A stretch of 64,000 bases of DNA from an uncultured Oscillospiraceae bacterium (GTDB lineage: Bacteria; Bacillota; Clostridia; Oscillospirales; Ruminococcaceae): positions 1-64,000 of the forward strand of contig CAKTCT010000001.1 in assembly GCA_934539585.1 (NCBI GenBank), written 5' to 3'. The notes under the pieces were generated by a model, which saw only the letters and a program-made list of their open reading frames with translations, had not been told where the DNA came from and did no database searches. Below, piece after piece: positions 27,216 through 35,460 of this stretch. The first letter of the stretch is position 1. The number at the start of each line of letters is the position of its first letter. Both the position numbers and the translations under genes were made by a program.

Positions 27216-27806
27216 TTAGGGGCGGGGGAGTCCCTGCTGCTCGTCCAGATTTTGGGAGAACGCCGGGATGCAGTGCTCAAAGAAAAAATCCACCTCTGGC
27301 AGATGCAGTTCCCGGAGAGCTTTTTCCTGACAGGCCAGAGCGTGGGAGAACTCCCGATTTCCCGACTGAGTTTCCTGAAGGCATTTGATGTAGGCCGACA
27401 GCTTGTCCGCCGCCTTAACGTAGGGCTGTAAGGGGCTGTCCTCCACGGCAAAAACGGACCGGTAGCAGTGCTGGAGACGGTCCGGCAGACGAGAGATTAG
27501 TTCCTCTGCGGCAGCGTCCTCCACCTCTCGGTAAAGGCTTCGGAGGGCGTCGCTGCGGTATTTGATGGGAGTGGGCATGTCGCCGGTAATGATCTCCCCG
27601 GCGTCGTGGAAAAGAGCCAGTACGGCAGCTCTCTCCGGGTCCAAGGACTTGCCGAAGTATTCGTTTCCGATGAGGCAGAGGGCGTGGGCCAGAATAGCGG
27701 TATCCAGACTGTGCTCTGCCAGGTTGTCGCTGAAGGTGTTGCGCATCAGGCCCCAGCGGTCGATGTATTTCATCCGGAGGACCAGGGCGTAGAAGCTGTT
27801 GTTCAT
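27216..27806 (-). CDS. YfbR-like 5'-deoxynucleotidase (HD domain)
   Basis: A 196-residue HD-fold phosphohydrolase. Metal-binding motifs are EHSLDTAILAHAL (about 31-43) and FHDAGEIITGDMPTPIKY (about 65-82), characteristic of the YfbR branch that dephosphorylates deoxynucleoside 5'-monophosphates. The N-terminal RMKYIDRWGLMRNT segment is also family-typical. Length is normal (E. coli YfbR is 199). Cytoplasmic. Its promoter lies at 27848-27876 and overlaps a perfect palindrome. Confidence 0.92.
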   Translation of the reverse strand: MNNSFYALVLRMKYIDRWGLMRNTFSDNLAEHSLDTAILAHALCLIGNEYFGKSLDPERAAVLALFHDAGEIITGDMPTPIKYRSDALRSLYREVEDAAAEELISRLPDRLQHCYRSVFAVEDSPLQPYVKAADKLSAYIKCLQETQSGNREFSHALACQEKALRELHLPEVDFFFEHCIPAFSQNLDEQQGLPRP

Positions 27807-27847
27807 GGAAAATCATCCTTTCCTGGGGGAAAATGGGGTCCTTTCTT

Positions 27848-27905
27848 ATTTTACCAAAAATAGTTGCGGAAGTCCATTTTAAAATGGAAAAAAATGTGTT
27901 ATAAT
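27848..27905. promoter_or_regulatory. Divergent promoters around a 14-bp palindrome
   Basis: Minus strand: TGGACT (27871-27876), 17 bp, TAAAAT (27848-27853), for the yfbR-like gene. Plus strand: a perfect TATAAT (27900-27905) for yfhO without a good -35. The perfect palindrome CCATTTTAAAATGG (27874-27887) overlaps the minus -35 and the place of the plus -35, a good location for an operator controlling both genes. No regulator gene is adjacent. Confidence 0.6.
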
Positions 27906-27959
27906 AGCTTTGAAGGCTTTTCAGCCGGGACAAAAATGCGTGATTTAGGAGTGAACCCA

Positions 27960-30449
27960 TTGAATCAGGACCGAAAAAGCTCACTGCGCCAGTATGGTAT
28001 GGTTTTCGGACTGGGAATTTTGACCAGCCTGTTGTTTTTCTTGCCCTTTCTCATCTGGGACAAGGGGTATTTCGTTTATTACGGTGACTTTAACGTCCAG
28101 CAGATTCCTTTTTACTGGATGTGCCACGACTCCATCCGCTCCGGAAACGTGCTGTGGAACTGGTACACCGACATGGGGGCCAACTTTGTGGGGTCCTACG
28201 CCTTCTACCTCCTGGGGAGCCCCTATTTCTGGCTGACCATGCTGTTTCCCAGCGGGGCGGTGCCCTACCTGATGGCGCCGCTGCTGATGCTGAAATTCGC
28301 CACGGCCTCCGTTACCGGCTACGCCTACATCCGGCGGTTCGTCCGGGAGCCCAATTACGCCGTGATCGGCGCGCTGCTGTATGCCTTTTCGGGGTACAGC
28401 ATCTATAACGTCTTTTTCAACCACTTCCATGAGGTCATCGCCTTTTTCCCGCTGCTTCTGGTAGGGATGGAGGAGTTCATGATCAACGGCCGCCGGGGCG
28501 TTTTTGCCGTGGCTGTGGGGCTCTGCGCCGTGGTGAACTACTATTTCTTCTTCGGCGAAGTGGTCTTCTGCGTCCTCTATTTCATCATCCGCGCCGTGTA
28601 TGACCGGAAGAACCCCCGGGGGTTCCATGTCACCTGGTCCAGGTTCCTTTTGCTGGCTCTGGAGGCGGTTCTGGGGCTTTTGCTGTCCGCTGTGATGCTG
28701 GTTCCGGGGCTGCTGGCCATTCTGGGGAACCCCCGGACCTCCCAGTTCCTGTTCGGCTGGAACGGGATTTTCTACGGCAACGTGCAGCGCTACGGTCTGA
28801 TTATCAGCAGCTTTTTCTTCCCGCCGGACATCCCGGCCTACCCCAACTTCTTCCCGGATTCCAACGCGAAATGGTCGTCGGTGTCGGCGTTTCTGCCCCT
28901 GTTCTCCATGACCGGCGTGCTGGCGTTTTTCAAGGGACGCCGCCGCCACTGGGCCAAGGCGCTGTTCGGGCTGTGCTGCGTCATGGCGCTGATTCCCTTC
29001 CTCAACAGCTCCTTCTCGGCCTTCAACTCCTCCTACTACGCCCGGTGGTTCTATATGCCGGTGCTGATCATGTCCATGATGACCGCTGTGGACCTGGAGC
29101 GCTGCCGGGAGCAGTTCCGCTTCGGGGTCAAGTGGACGGCGGTGGTGATCGGGGCCTTTGCCATCCTGGGGATTTTCCCCTCCTATGAGGAAAAGGTCCT
29201 GACCTTCGGCAAGCTCATCAAGTATCAGGAGCGGTTCTGGCCCTATGTCCTCATCGCGGCCATGGGCGTGGTGCTGACCTGGTTTTTGGTCCAACTCCGG
29301 GGGAAGGCGTTTTTCCGGTTCACCACGGCGACGGTGTGCTTTGTCACGGTCATTATGTCGGTGCTGATGCTGGCCCTTGGCAAGGGCAACGAGGTCACTA
29401 CCCACCGGGTGGTGGAAATGGGCATCCACGGCCGGGAAAAGTTCACGGTCATTACCGACGACAACGAGCACTTCTACCGCATCGACCTGGACAACTGCAT
29501 GGACAACTTCCCCATGTATTGGCGGATTCCCACCATCCAGGCCTTCCAGTCGGTGGTGCCGGCCTCCATTTTTGAGTTTTACGACGCCATCGGCTACGAC
29601 CGCAACGTGGGCTCCCGGCCGGAGCAGAAATACACGGGCCTGCGGCCGCTGACGTCGGTGAAATACCTGCTGACCTACGAGGACAAGGACGAACCCACCG
29701 CTCCGGGCTGCACCTATGTGGCCACGGAAAACGAGCTGAAAATCTACGAAAGCAGCAACTACATCCCCATGGGCTTCACCTACGACTACTATGTGGACGA
29801 GGAGCAGTTCAAGGACTACGCCAAGTCCAACCGGGACCGGCTGATGCTGTCGGGCATTTACCTCAGCGAGGAGGCTGTGGAGCGGAACCGGGACATTCTG
29901 GAAAAGCTCCCGGAGGACCAGTTCCCGACGCTGACGGCCAACGGCCTGGCGGAGGTCTGCGAGGAGCGCCGGAAGGAGACCTGTGACAGCTTCGTCCGGG
30001 ACAATCAGGGCTTTACCGCGACCTGCGATCTCAGCCTGGAAAACCTGGTCTTTTTCAGCGTCCCCTACGACGACGGCTGGACCGCCACCGTCAACGGAGA
30101 GCCTGCGGTCATTGAGAAGGCCAACGTGGGCTTCATGGCTGTTCGGGTCCCAGCGGGGGAGGCTGTCATCCGCTTCGACTATGAGACGCCCGGCTTCAGG
30201 ACCGGCCTTCTGATCACGGTGGGCGCGGCGGGGGCGCTGCTCCTTTACGCAGCGGCCTTCTGGCTCCTCCGGAAGAAGCGGCCGGACCTCCGGGTCCGCC
30301 GGACGGCCCATCTAAACACGGAACCCGCCTTGGACGCCATCCCCGCGGCGGAAGCCTATAATCAGAGCATTTCTGGGAAAATCCAGGGGCTTTTGCAGCA
30401 GCCGGAGAAACCCGAATCCCACGAAGAAACAACGGAGGAAACCCAATGA
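27960..30449 (+). CDS. YfhO family membrane protein (GT-C-like glycosyltransferase)
   Basis: An 829-residue protein with a long N-terminal membrane region of about 12 segments (to about 530), an extracytoplasmic domain (about 540-770) and a final TM near 780-800, then a charged tail. YfhO proteins are GT-C-fold enzymes; in Bacillus subtilis YfhO works with CsbB to add GlcNAc to lipoteichoic acid. The next gene is a CsbB-like polyprenyl-phosphate glycosyltransferase with a 4-nt overlap, so the same pairing is inferred. Start TTG 27960 is favoured by AGGAG 8 nt upstream; ATG 27936 is an alternative. Confidence 0.85.
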   Translation: MNQDRKSSLRQYGMVFGLGILTSLLFFLPFLIWDKGYFVYYGDFNVQQIPFYWMCHDSIRSGNVLWNWYTDMGANFVGSYAFYLLGSPYFWLTMLFPSGAVPYLMAPLLMLKFATASVTGYAYIRRFVREPNYAVIGALLYAFSGYSIYNVFFNHFHEVIAFFPLLLVGMEEFMINGRRGVFAVAVGLCAVVNYYFFFGEVVFCVLYFIIRAVYDRKNPRGFHVTWSRFLLLALEAVLGLLLSAVMLVPGLLAILGNPRTSQFLFGWNGIFYGNVQRYGLIISSFFFPPDIPAYPNFFPDSNAKWSSVSAFLPLFSMTGVLAFFKGRRRHWAKALFGLCCVMALIPFLNSSFSAFNSSYYARWFYMPVLIMSMMTAVDLERCREQFRFGVKWTAVVIGAFAILGIFPSYEEKVLTFGKLIKYQERFWPYVLIAAMGVVLTWFLVQLRGKAFFRFTTATVCFVTVIMSVLMLALGKGNEVTTHRVVEMGIHGREKFTVITDDNEHFYRIDLDNCMDNFPMYWRIPTIQAFQSVVPASIFEFYDAIGYDRNVGSRPEQKYTGLRPLTSVKYLLTYEDKDEPTAPGCTYVATENELKIYESSNYIPMGFTYDYYVDEEQFKDYAKSNRDRLMLSGIYLSEEAVERNRDILEKLPEDQFPTLTANGLAEVCEERRKETCDSFVRDNQGFTATCDLSLENLVFFSVPYDDGWTATVNGEPAVIEKANVGFMAVRVPAGEAVIRFDYETPGFRTGLLITVGAAGALLLYAAAFWLLRKKRPDLRVRRTAHLNTEPALDAIPAAEAYNQSISGKIQGLLQQPEKPESHEETTEETQ

Positions 30450-31405
30450 CAACGCTTTATGTAGTAGTTCCCTGTTACAATGAGGAGGAGGTCCTTCCGG
30501 AGACCTCCAAGCGCCTGGCGGCCAAGCTCACCGATCTGGAGAGCCAGGGGCGTATTTCTCCGGACAGCCGGGTCCTTTTCGTGGACGACGGCAGCAAGGA
30601 CCGGACCTGGCAGATGATCTCCGAGCTCCACCGGCAGGACCCCCGGTTCGGCGGGGTCAAGCTTTCCCGGAACCGGGGGCACCAGAACGCCCTTCTGGCC
30701 GGGCTGATGACGGCAAAGAGCCTTTGCGACGCGGCCATCTCCATGGACGCGGACTTGCAGGACGACATCAACGCCATGGACCGGATGCTGGACGCCTATG
30801 AGGACGGCTGCGACGTGGTGTACGGCGTCCGTTCCAGCCGGGCCAAGGACACCTTCTTCAAGCGGGCCACGGCCCAGGGCTTCTACAAGTTCATGAAGCT
30901 CATGGGGGTGGACATCGTCTACAACCACGCGGATTACCGCCTTATGAGCCGCCGGGCTTTGGAGGGACTGGAAAAATTCGACGAGGTGAATCTGTTCCTC
31001 CGGGGCATCGTCCCCCTGATCGGCTACAAGAGCACCTCGGTGGAGTATGAGCGGGCGGAGCGCTTCGCCGGGGAGAGCAAGTATCCCCTGAAAAAGATGC
31101 TGGCCTTTGCCTTTGACGGCATCACCTCCTTCTCCGTCAAGCCCATCCGGTGGGTGACGGGGCTGGGGTTCCTGATTTTTGCCGCCAGCATCCTGGCCAT
31201 GATCTATATCCTGGTGGTGAAGCTCCTGGGACACACGGTGGCGGGGTGGTCCACGACGGCGGCCTCCATCTGGCTGCTGGGGGGAATCCAGCTGCTCTGT
31301 GTGGGCATTGTCGGGGAGTATATCGGCAAAATCTATATCGAGGTCAAGTCCCGTCCCCGGTATATCATCGAGGCGCTGGAGCTGACTCCTCCGGAGGAGA
31401 AATAA
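30446..31405 (+). CDS. Polyprenyl-phosphate glycosyltransferase (GT2, CsbB/GtrB-like)
   Basis: A 319-residue GT2 enzyme. The GT-A domain shows VVPCYNEEEVLPET (7-20), DDGSKDRTW and the metal motif MDADLQDD (about 109-116); two C-terminal TM segments (about 232-256 and 268-290) anchor it. It should move a sugar, such as GlcNAc, from a nucleotide donor to undecaprenyl phosphate on the inner face, for use by YfhO outside. A GtcA-type flippase is not present nearby. Overlaps yfhO by ATGA. Confidence 0.9.
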   Translation: MTTLYVVVPCYNEEEVLPETSKRLAAKLTDLESQGRISPDSRVLFVDDGSKDRTWQMISELHRQDPRFGGVKLSRNRGHQNALLAGLMTAKSLCDAAISMDADLQDDINAMDRMLDAYEDGCDVVYGVRSSRAKDTFFKRATAQGFYKFMKLMGVDIVYNHADYRLMSRRALEGLEKFDEVNLFLRGIVPLIGYKSTSVEYERAERFAGESKYPLKKMLAFAFDGITSFSVKPIRWVTGLGFLIFAASILAMIYILVVKLLGHTVAGWSTTAASIWLLGGIQLLCVGIVGEYIGKIYIEVKSRPRYIIEALELTPPEEK

Positions 31406-31424
31406 GCCCTGACGGAAAGAAGCG

Positions 31425-31452
31425 ACCGCCGCATCTGCTGCGGCGGTTTTCG
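31425..31452 (+). terminator. Terminator after the glycosyltransferase gene
   Basis: A 9-bp stem (31425-31433 with 31439-31447, ACCGCCGCA) with a 5-nt loop, followed by TTTCG; a modest U run. Confidence 0.65.
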
Positions 31453-31496
31453 ATATGGGACGCCAAAAACCCGCGTCCGGAAGTTGGAGGCAAACG

Positions 31497-32126
31497 ATGC
31501 TGGCGGAAAAAGAGAAAAAAATGTGCCGGATGCTGCTGTCCGGGTACAAAAAGAAATTGAAAGCCTATGTGTCCAGGAACACGGCGCTGTCTGCGCAGGA
31601 GATCGTTAAAGAGTACGAAGAACGGTTCTACCGGTACATGAACGAAGCGGACATGGGAAATGCCCGGGGGAGATTTGTTTCCTACCTGAATATCTTTTCC
31701 GGTCTGGCAGCCTATGAAATCCTGCGGGAAAAAGGGCTTACGGAAGCGGAAGGAATCCAGGCGTATGACGGGATGTGTTCCTTCATGCGGAAGGTCTCCT
31801 CGGTGCTGTACAAGGGCACCGATCTGCTGCCCAACGGGTATAAAATCGTAAGGCAGTCCCTGGTAGACGACCTGAAAGGGGAAAAAAGAATCTGCTGGGA
31901 TGTCGCGATTTTGCAGGATGACGACAAGGGCTTTACATACGAGATCAGCAGGTGCCTGTACTTTGATACCTGCAAGGAGCATGGGTATCCGGAGTTCTGC
32001 AAGGTGTTCTGCACCCACGACTGGTACGCCTTTGGCGTATTGAAGCGCCATGCCAGATTCATCCGGAAGTCCACCATTGCAGAAAACGGCACAGTATGCC
32101 ATGACACCATCGAGAAGGTAAAATAG
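31497..32126 (+). CDS. L-2-amino-thiazoline-4-carboxylate hydrolase-like protein
   Basis: A 209-residue cytoplasmic protein resembling the ATC hydrolase family. The diagnostic C-terminal part is visible: CKEHGYPEFCKVFCTHDWYAF (split here as CKEHGYPEFC and VFCTHDWYAF, about 158-180), then HARFIRKSTIAENGTVC (about 186-202). Cysteines and His/Asp in this region likely form the active site. Many members have unknown substrates, so the name gives a family rather than a proven reaction. Start ATG 31497 with TTGGAGG 6 nt upstream is preferred over an earlier ATG at 31455. Confidence 0.78.
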   Translation: MLAEKEKKMCRMLLSGYKKKLKAYVSRNTALSAQEIVKEYEERFYRYMNEADMGNARGRFVSYLNIFSGLAAYEILREKGLTEAEGIQAYDGMCSFMRKVSSVLYKGTDLLPNGYKIVRQSLVDDLKGEKRICWDVAILQDDDKGFTYEISRCLYFDTCKEHGYPEFCKVFCTHDWYAFGVLKRHARFIRKSTIAENGTVCHDTIEKVK

Positions 32127-32145
32127 TCCGAAGGAGGGTGACGGG

Positions 32146-32451
32146 ATGTTCGATGCCTGGATGGGCAATACGGAGCTTACGGCGGCGGCGCTGATTGTTT
32201 CCGTTGCGGTGTTTCTGCCGCTCCAGCTGCTGCTTTGCTTTAAGGTTCGGAGTAGGGTGATTCGCTTACTGCCTGTTATCGTCCTTGCGATACCTGCTTT
32301 CGTTTTTTATTGCAGCGCGATCATGAGCACCGATTGGAACGGTTTTGGATATGCCCTCCTTGCCATTTTTACGAGCTTTATGCTGGCGATGTGCGGCCTG
32401 GGCTGGGGAATTTGGGCAATTGCGAAACTTGTGCAGAAAAGAAGCCGCTGA
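32146..32451 (+). CDS. Small membrane protein, unknown
   Basis: A 101-residue hydrophobic protein with three predicted TM segments (about 10-32, 41-60, 69-95) and a basic C-terminus (KLVQKRSR). Strong GGAGG RBS 8 nt before ATG 32146. It follows the ATC-hydrolase-like gene by 19 bp and is probably co-transcribed with it. I recognise no family. Confidence 0.7.
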   Translation: MFDAWMGNTELTAAALIVSVAVFLPLQLLLCFKVRSRVIRLLPVIVLAIPAFVFYCSAIMSTDWNGFGYALLAIFTSFMLAMCGLGWGIWAIAKLVQKRSR

Positions 32452-32466
32452 CCGATCCGAACGCAT

Positions 32467-32505
32467 GAAAAACAGCCCGGACGACGAATAGTCCGGGCTG
32501 TTCTT
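32467..32505. terminator. Bidirectional terminator between convergent genes
   Basis: A perfect 12-bp stem (32471-32482 with 32491-32502, AACAGCCCGGAC) and an 8-nt loop. On the minus strand it is followed by a clear U run, serving the esterase gene; on the plus strand the tail is TTCTTG. Confidence 0.88.
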
Positions 32506-32511
32506 GCGTAT

Positions 32512-33294
32512 TTACTTTTTCAGGGGCAGCCAGTTGAGGACGTTCTGAATCTCCCGGTCCCAGTACTTCCACTGGTGGTCGCCGGGGGTCTCCGTGTAGG
32601 TGAGGTCGTAGCCCAAGGCGTTTAGGTGGTCCCGCATTTTGGTGTTCTGGGGGTAGAGGGAGTCCTCGGTGCCGCACCACATGAAGAGCTTGGGAAGGGG
32701 CTTGCCGGAGGCTTTCAGCGTTTCAGCCAGGGCGAACAGGTCGTTGTCGCTGCCGGGAATCTGGTCCAGATCGCCGAAGATGCCCTCCCAGAAGGCGGCA
32801 GTTTTGACGTTTTTTCGGGTGGCAAAGGCGGAAGCGTCCAAAGCGCCGGAAAGGGAAGCCGCCGCCGAGAAGGTCTCGCTGGCACGGAGCCCCAGCTTCA
32901 TAGCGCCGTAGCCGCCCATGGAAAGGCCGGCCACAAAGGTGTCCTCCCGGCGGTCCGACATCCCCTTGAAGAAGGAGCGGCAGATTTCCGGCAGCTCCCT
33001 GGAGATGTAGTCGAAGTACCGGTAGCCGTACTGGGTGTCGGTGTACCACGCCAGGTGGGTGGTGGGCATGACCACGGCGATGCCAAGGTCGCTGACGTAC
33101 CGCTCAATGGAGGTCCGCCGCTGCCAGATGGTGTGGTCGTCGCTCATCCCGTGGAGAAGGTAGAGGGTGGGGAAGGTGCTGCTGGCAGTGCCCTCCATGC
33201 CGATCTGGCCGGTGGTCTGCTGGGGGAGGATCACGTCCATCTGGGTACACATGCCCAGTACGTTGGAGAAAAAGTCAACATGCATCAGTGCCAA
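32512..33294 (-). CDS. Esterase, EstA / esterase-D-like alpha/beta hydrolase
   Basis: A 260-residue carboxylesterase of the tributyrin-esterase (EstA)/S-formylglutathione hydrolase family. It begins LALMHVDFFSNVLG, matching the MALxHCDFFS start of EstA proteins; the nucleophile elbow is GLSMGG; the catalytic His is in GDHQWKYWD near the C-terminus. The TTG at 33294 has AAGGAG 8 nt upstream and fits the family start. No signal peptide, so cytoplasmic. Monocistronic, with a perfect promoter and terminator. Confidence 0.88.
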   Translation of the reverse strand: MALMHVDFFSNVLGMCTQMDVILPQQTTGQIGMEGTASSTFPTLYLLHGMSDDHTIWQRRTSIERYVSDLGIAVVMPTTHLAWYTDTQYGYRYFDYISRELPEICRSFFKGMSDRREDTFVAGLSMGGYGAMKLGLRASETFSAAASLSGALDASAFATRKNVKTAAFWEGIFGDLDQIPGSDNDLFALAETLKASGKPLPKLFMWCGTEDSLYPQNTKMRDHLNALGYDLTYTETPGDHQWKYWDREIQNVLNWLPLKK

Positions 33295-33323
33295 TGAAAC
33301 CACTCCTTGTCCTGTTTTTCCCC

Positions 33324-33352
33324 AGTATAGCACAGGGCGGGCAGTTTGTCAA
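33324..33352 (-). promoter_or_regulatory. Sigma-A promoter of the esterase gene
   Basis: TTGACA (33347-33352), 17-bp spacer, TATACT (33324-33329) on the minus strand. Confidence 0.9.
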
Positions 33353-33387
33353 AGAAAAATCCCACCCCTCCGGAAAAACTTTTTCCG

Positions 33388-34071
33388 TCAGAAAAGCCTG
33401 AGAAAGGCCAGGATGATCAGCAGCACGCCGCCCAGGGAGGAGAACCCCTCCGGCAGCTTTCCGGCGGTCTTTTGGCCGATCCGGCGGCCCAGGAGCACCG
33501 CCGCCGGGTGCAGGATCAGGGAAAGCCCGCACAAAAGGGACAGACGGTGGGGCGAAAGGCCGCTGCCGAGTCCGATGCCGAAGGAATCCAGGGAAAGCAC
33601 CGCCCCCAACAGCAAGGCTTCCCGGGGGGAGAGGACCTTGGAATGGTCGGCGTCGGCTTTGGTTTCGTCCAGATAGACGGTGACGGCGAAGGAAATTCCC
33701 GCCCAGCGGAACCGGAGACGTTTGGCGGCATCGGTCCGCTTGGCCAGGGCGGATTTCACGGCGTTCTGAAAGACGGAGAGAAATCCCAGGCTGAAAATCA
33801 CCCCAAAACTGATGGCGGTGCAGAGCTTCTGGGGCAGGAACCGCCCCAGCTGGGCGGAGACCGTCATGGAAAGGAGCAGCACCCCTGTCCCCACGCCGCC
33901 CACCAGCAGCGCTGAGGGCCAGGGAATCCGGATGCCCTGAGCTCCGTAGGCGAAGCAGGCGATAAAGGCGTCGGTCACAAGGGCCAGCACCAGCAAAAGT
34001 TCGTTCAACGTCAGACACCCCGCTTTCTCCTCGCCAGTATATGCGGGAGGGGAAAGCGGGGTGCCGGTCAT
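33388..34071 (-). CDS. YtaF-like MntP-family membrane protein
   Basis: A membrane protein of up to 227 residues with six TM segments and the paired acidic motifs of the MntP/DUF204 superfamily (ALVTDAFIACFAYG and SLDSFGIGLGSGL). It resembles the sporulation membrane protein YtaF; a role in manganese or another cation is inferred from the family. ATG 34071 overlaps the hflX stop (ATGA), suggesting coupling, but family-like sequence starts only at about residue 21 (TLNELLLV). A 12-bp hairpin (34016-34027 with 34052-34063) occupies the intervening codons; the alternative TTG at about 34008 lacks a well-spaced RBS. Confidence 0.83.
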   Translation of the reverse strand: MTGTPLSPPAYTGEEKAGCLTLNELLLVLALVTDAFIACFAYGAQGIRIPWPSALLVGGVGTGVLLLSMTVSAQLGRFLPQKLCTAISFGVIFSLGFLSVFQNAVKSALAKRTDAAKRLRFRWAGISFAVTVYLDETKADADHSKVLSPREALLLGAVLSLDSFGIGLGSGLSPHRLSLLCGLSLILHPAAVLLGRRIGQKTAGKLPEGFSSLGGVLLIILAFLRLF

Positions 34072-35309
34072 ACCCGGTAGGGCAGCAGGGATTTGAGAAT
34101 CTTCTCGTCAACATTGGCCTCGATGCGGACCCGGTCCTCCAGGAATTCCTCCCGGAAGACGTGGCCCCGCTCCCGGAGAAGGTTCCGTACAGCGCCGTCG
34201 CTGTACGGGATTTCCAGGGTGACGCGGCGCATCTTTTCGGACAGGGCCGTTTCCATGGCGCGGAGAAGGCCGTCCAGGTTCTTGCGCTCCTTGGCGGAGA
34301 TGAAAACCGTCCGGTCGTTGCCGATCAGCCGTTCCGCGTCGGGGCAAAGGTCCACCTTGTTATAGACGGTAATGGTGGGGATGCCGCCGCAGCCCAGCTC
34401 GTCCAGGAGCTGCCGGGTGACTTCCAGCTGCCGGTCCACGGCGGGGTTGGAGCAGTCGCAGACATTTAAGATCAGGTCCGCGTCCGCCGCTTCCTCCAGG
34501 GTGGAGTGGAAGGCTTCCACCAGCTGGTGGGGCAGCCGCTGGATGAGCCCTACGGTGTCCACCAGGATGATCCGCTGGCCGTTGGGGAGGGTCAGCTCCC
34601 GGGCGGTGGGGTCCAGGGTGGCAAAGAGCTGGTCCTGAACGTAGACCTCCGCGGAGGTCAGCAGATTCAAAATGGTGGACTTGCCTACGTTGGTGTAGCC
34701 CACGATGGCAGCAGTGATGGCTCCGTTTTTGGCCCGGCGCTTCCGGACCCGGGCGCGGCTGCTGCCCAGAGCGGCCAGCTCGGCTTCCAGGGCGTCGATC
34801 CGGCGGCGGATGTGGCGGCGGTCGCTTTCCAGCTTGCTTTCGCCGGGGCCCCGGGTGCCGATGCCGCCGCCCAGTCGGGACAGCTGCTTGCCAAGGCCGG
34901 TGAGCCGGGGCAGGCGGTACTTCTGCTGGGCCAGCTCCACCTGGATGCGGCCCTCCCGGGAGCGGGCCCGACGAGCGAAGATGTCTAAGATCAGGGTGGT
35001 GCGGTCGATGGCGTGGACGCCGGTGATCTCCTCGATGTTGCGGATCTGGGTGCCGCTCAATTCATCGTCCAGGATCAGAAGGTCGGCCTCCTGCTGGCGG
35101 CAGAACTCCCGGATCTCCCGGAGCTTGCCCTCGCCCAGATAGGCGGCGGTGTCCGGCGTTTCCCGGTTCTGGAGGAATTCCCCCAAAACCTCGGCTCCGG
35201 CGGTGTCGGCCAGCTCCGCCAGTTCGGCCAGGGACGCCTCCGCGTCAAATTCGCCGGTGTTGACGCAGGCCAGGACGGCCCGCTCTTTTCGGGTGTTGTT
35301 TTCGTACAT
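34068..35309 (-). CDS. hflX: GTPase HflX
   Basis: Ribosome-associated GTPase that splits stalled or hibernating 70S ribosomes. The 413-residue protein has the HflX N-terminal domain with GGGIGTRGPGESKLESDRR (about 154-172) and a long helical linker, then the G domain with G1 GYTNVGKST, G3 DTVGLI and G4 NKVD. Start ATG 35309 follows GGAGG; an in-frame extension to 35516 crosses non-coding sequence and is rejected. Overlaps ytaF-like gene by 4 nt. Confidence 0.95.
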   Translation of the reverse strand: MYENNTRKERAVLACVNTGEFDAEASLAELAELADTAGAEVLGEFLQNRETPDTAAYLGEGKLREIREFCRQQEADLLILDDELSGTQIRNIEEITGVHAIDRTTLILDIFARRARSREGRIQVELAQQKYRLPRLTGLGKQLSRLGGGIGTRGPGESKLESDRRHIRRRIDALEAELAALGSSRARVRKRRAKNGAITAAIVGYTNVGKSTILNLLTSAEVYVQDQLFATLDPTARELTLPNGQRIILVDTVGLIQRLPHQLVEAFHSTLEEAADADLILNVCDCSNPAVDRQLEVTRQLLDELGCGGIPTITVYNKVDLCPDAERLIGNDRTVFISAKERKNLDGLLRAMETALSEKMRRVTLEIPYSDGAVRNLLRERGHVFREEFLEDRVRIEANVDEKILKSLLPYRV

Positions 35310-35460
35310 AAAATCGCCTCCGATTCCGTTGATAGCCTGTGGAGGCTGGGGAGGATTGACGGTCCGTACCGTCAGTATACCACCGGACGGCCGGGATTTC
35401 AAGGGCATTTGCATTTTTTCTCGGAATCTGCTATGATGGAAGGCAAAAGGAGGGCTTGTC

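Noticed and set aside
27981..30311. A 776-codon minus-strand frame opposite yfhO
   Set aside because: Antisense shadow, rich in Gly/His/Arg/Pro without domain structure.
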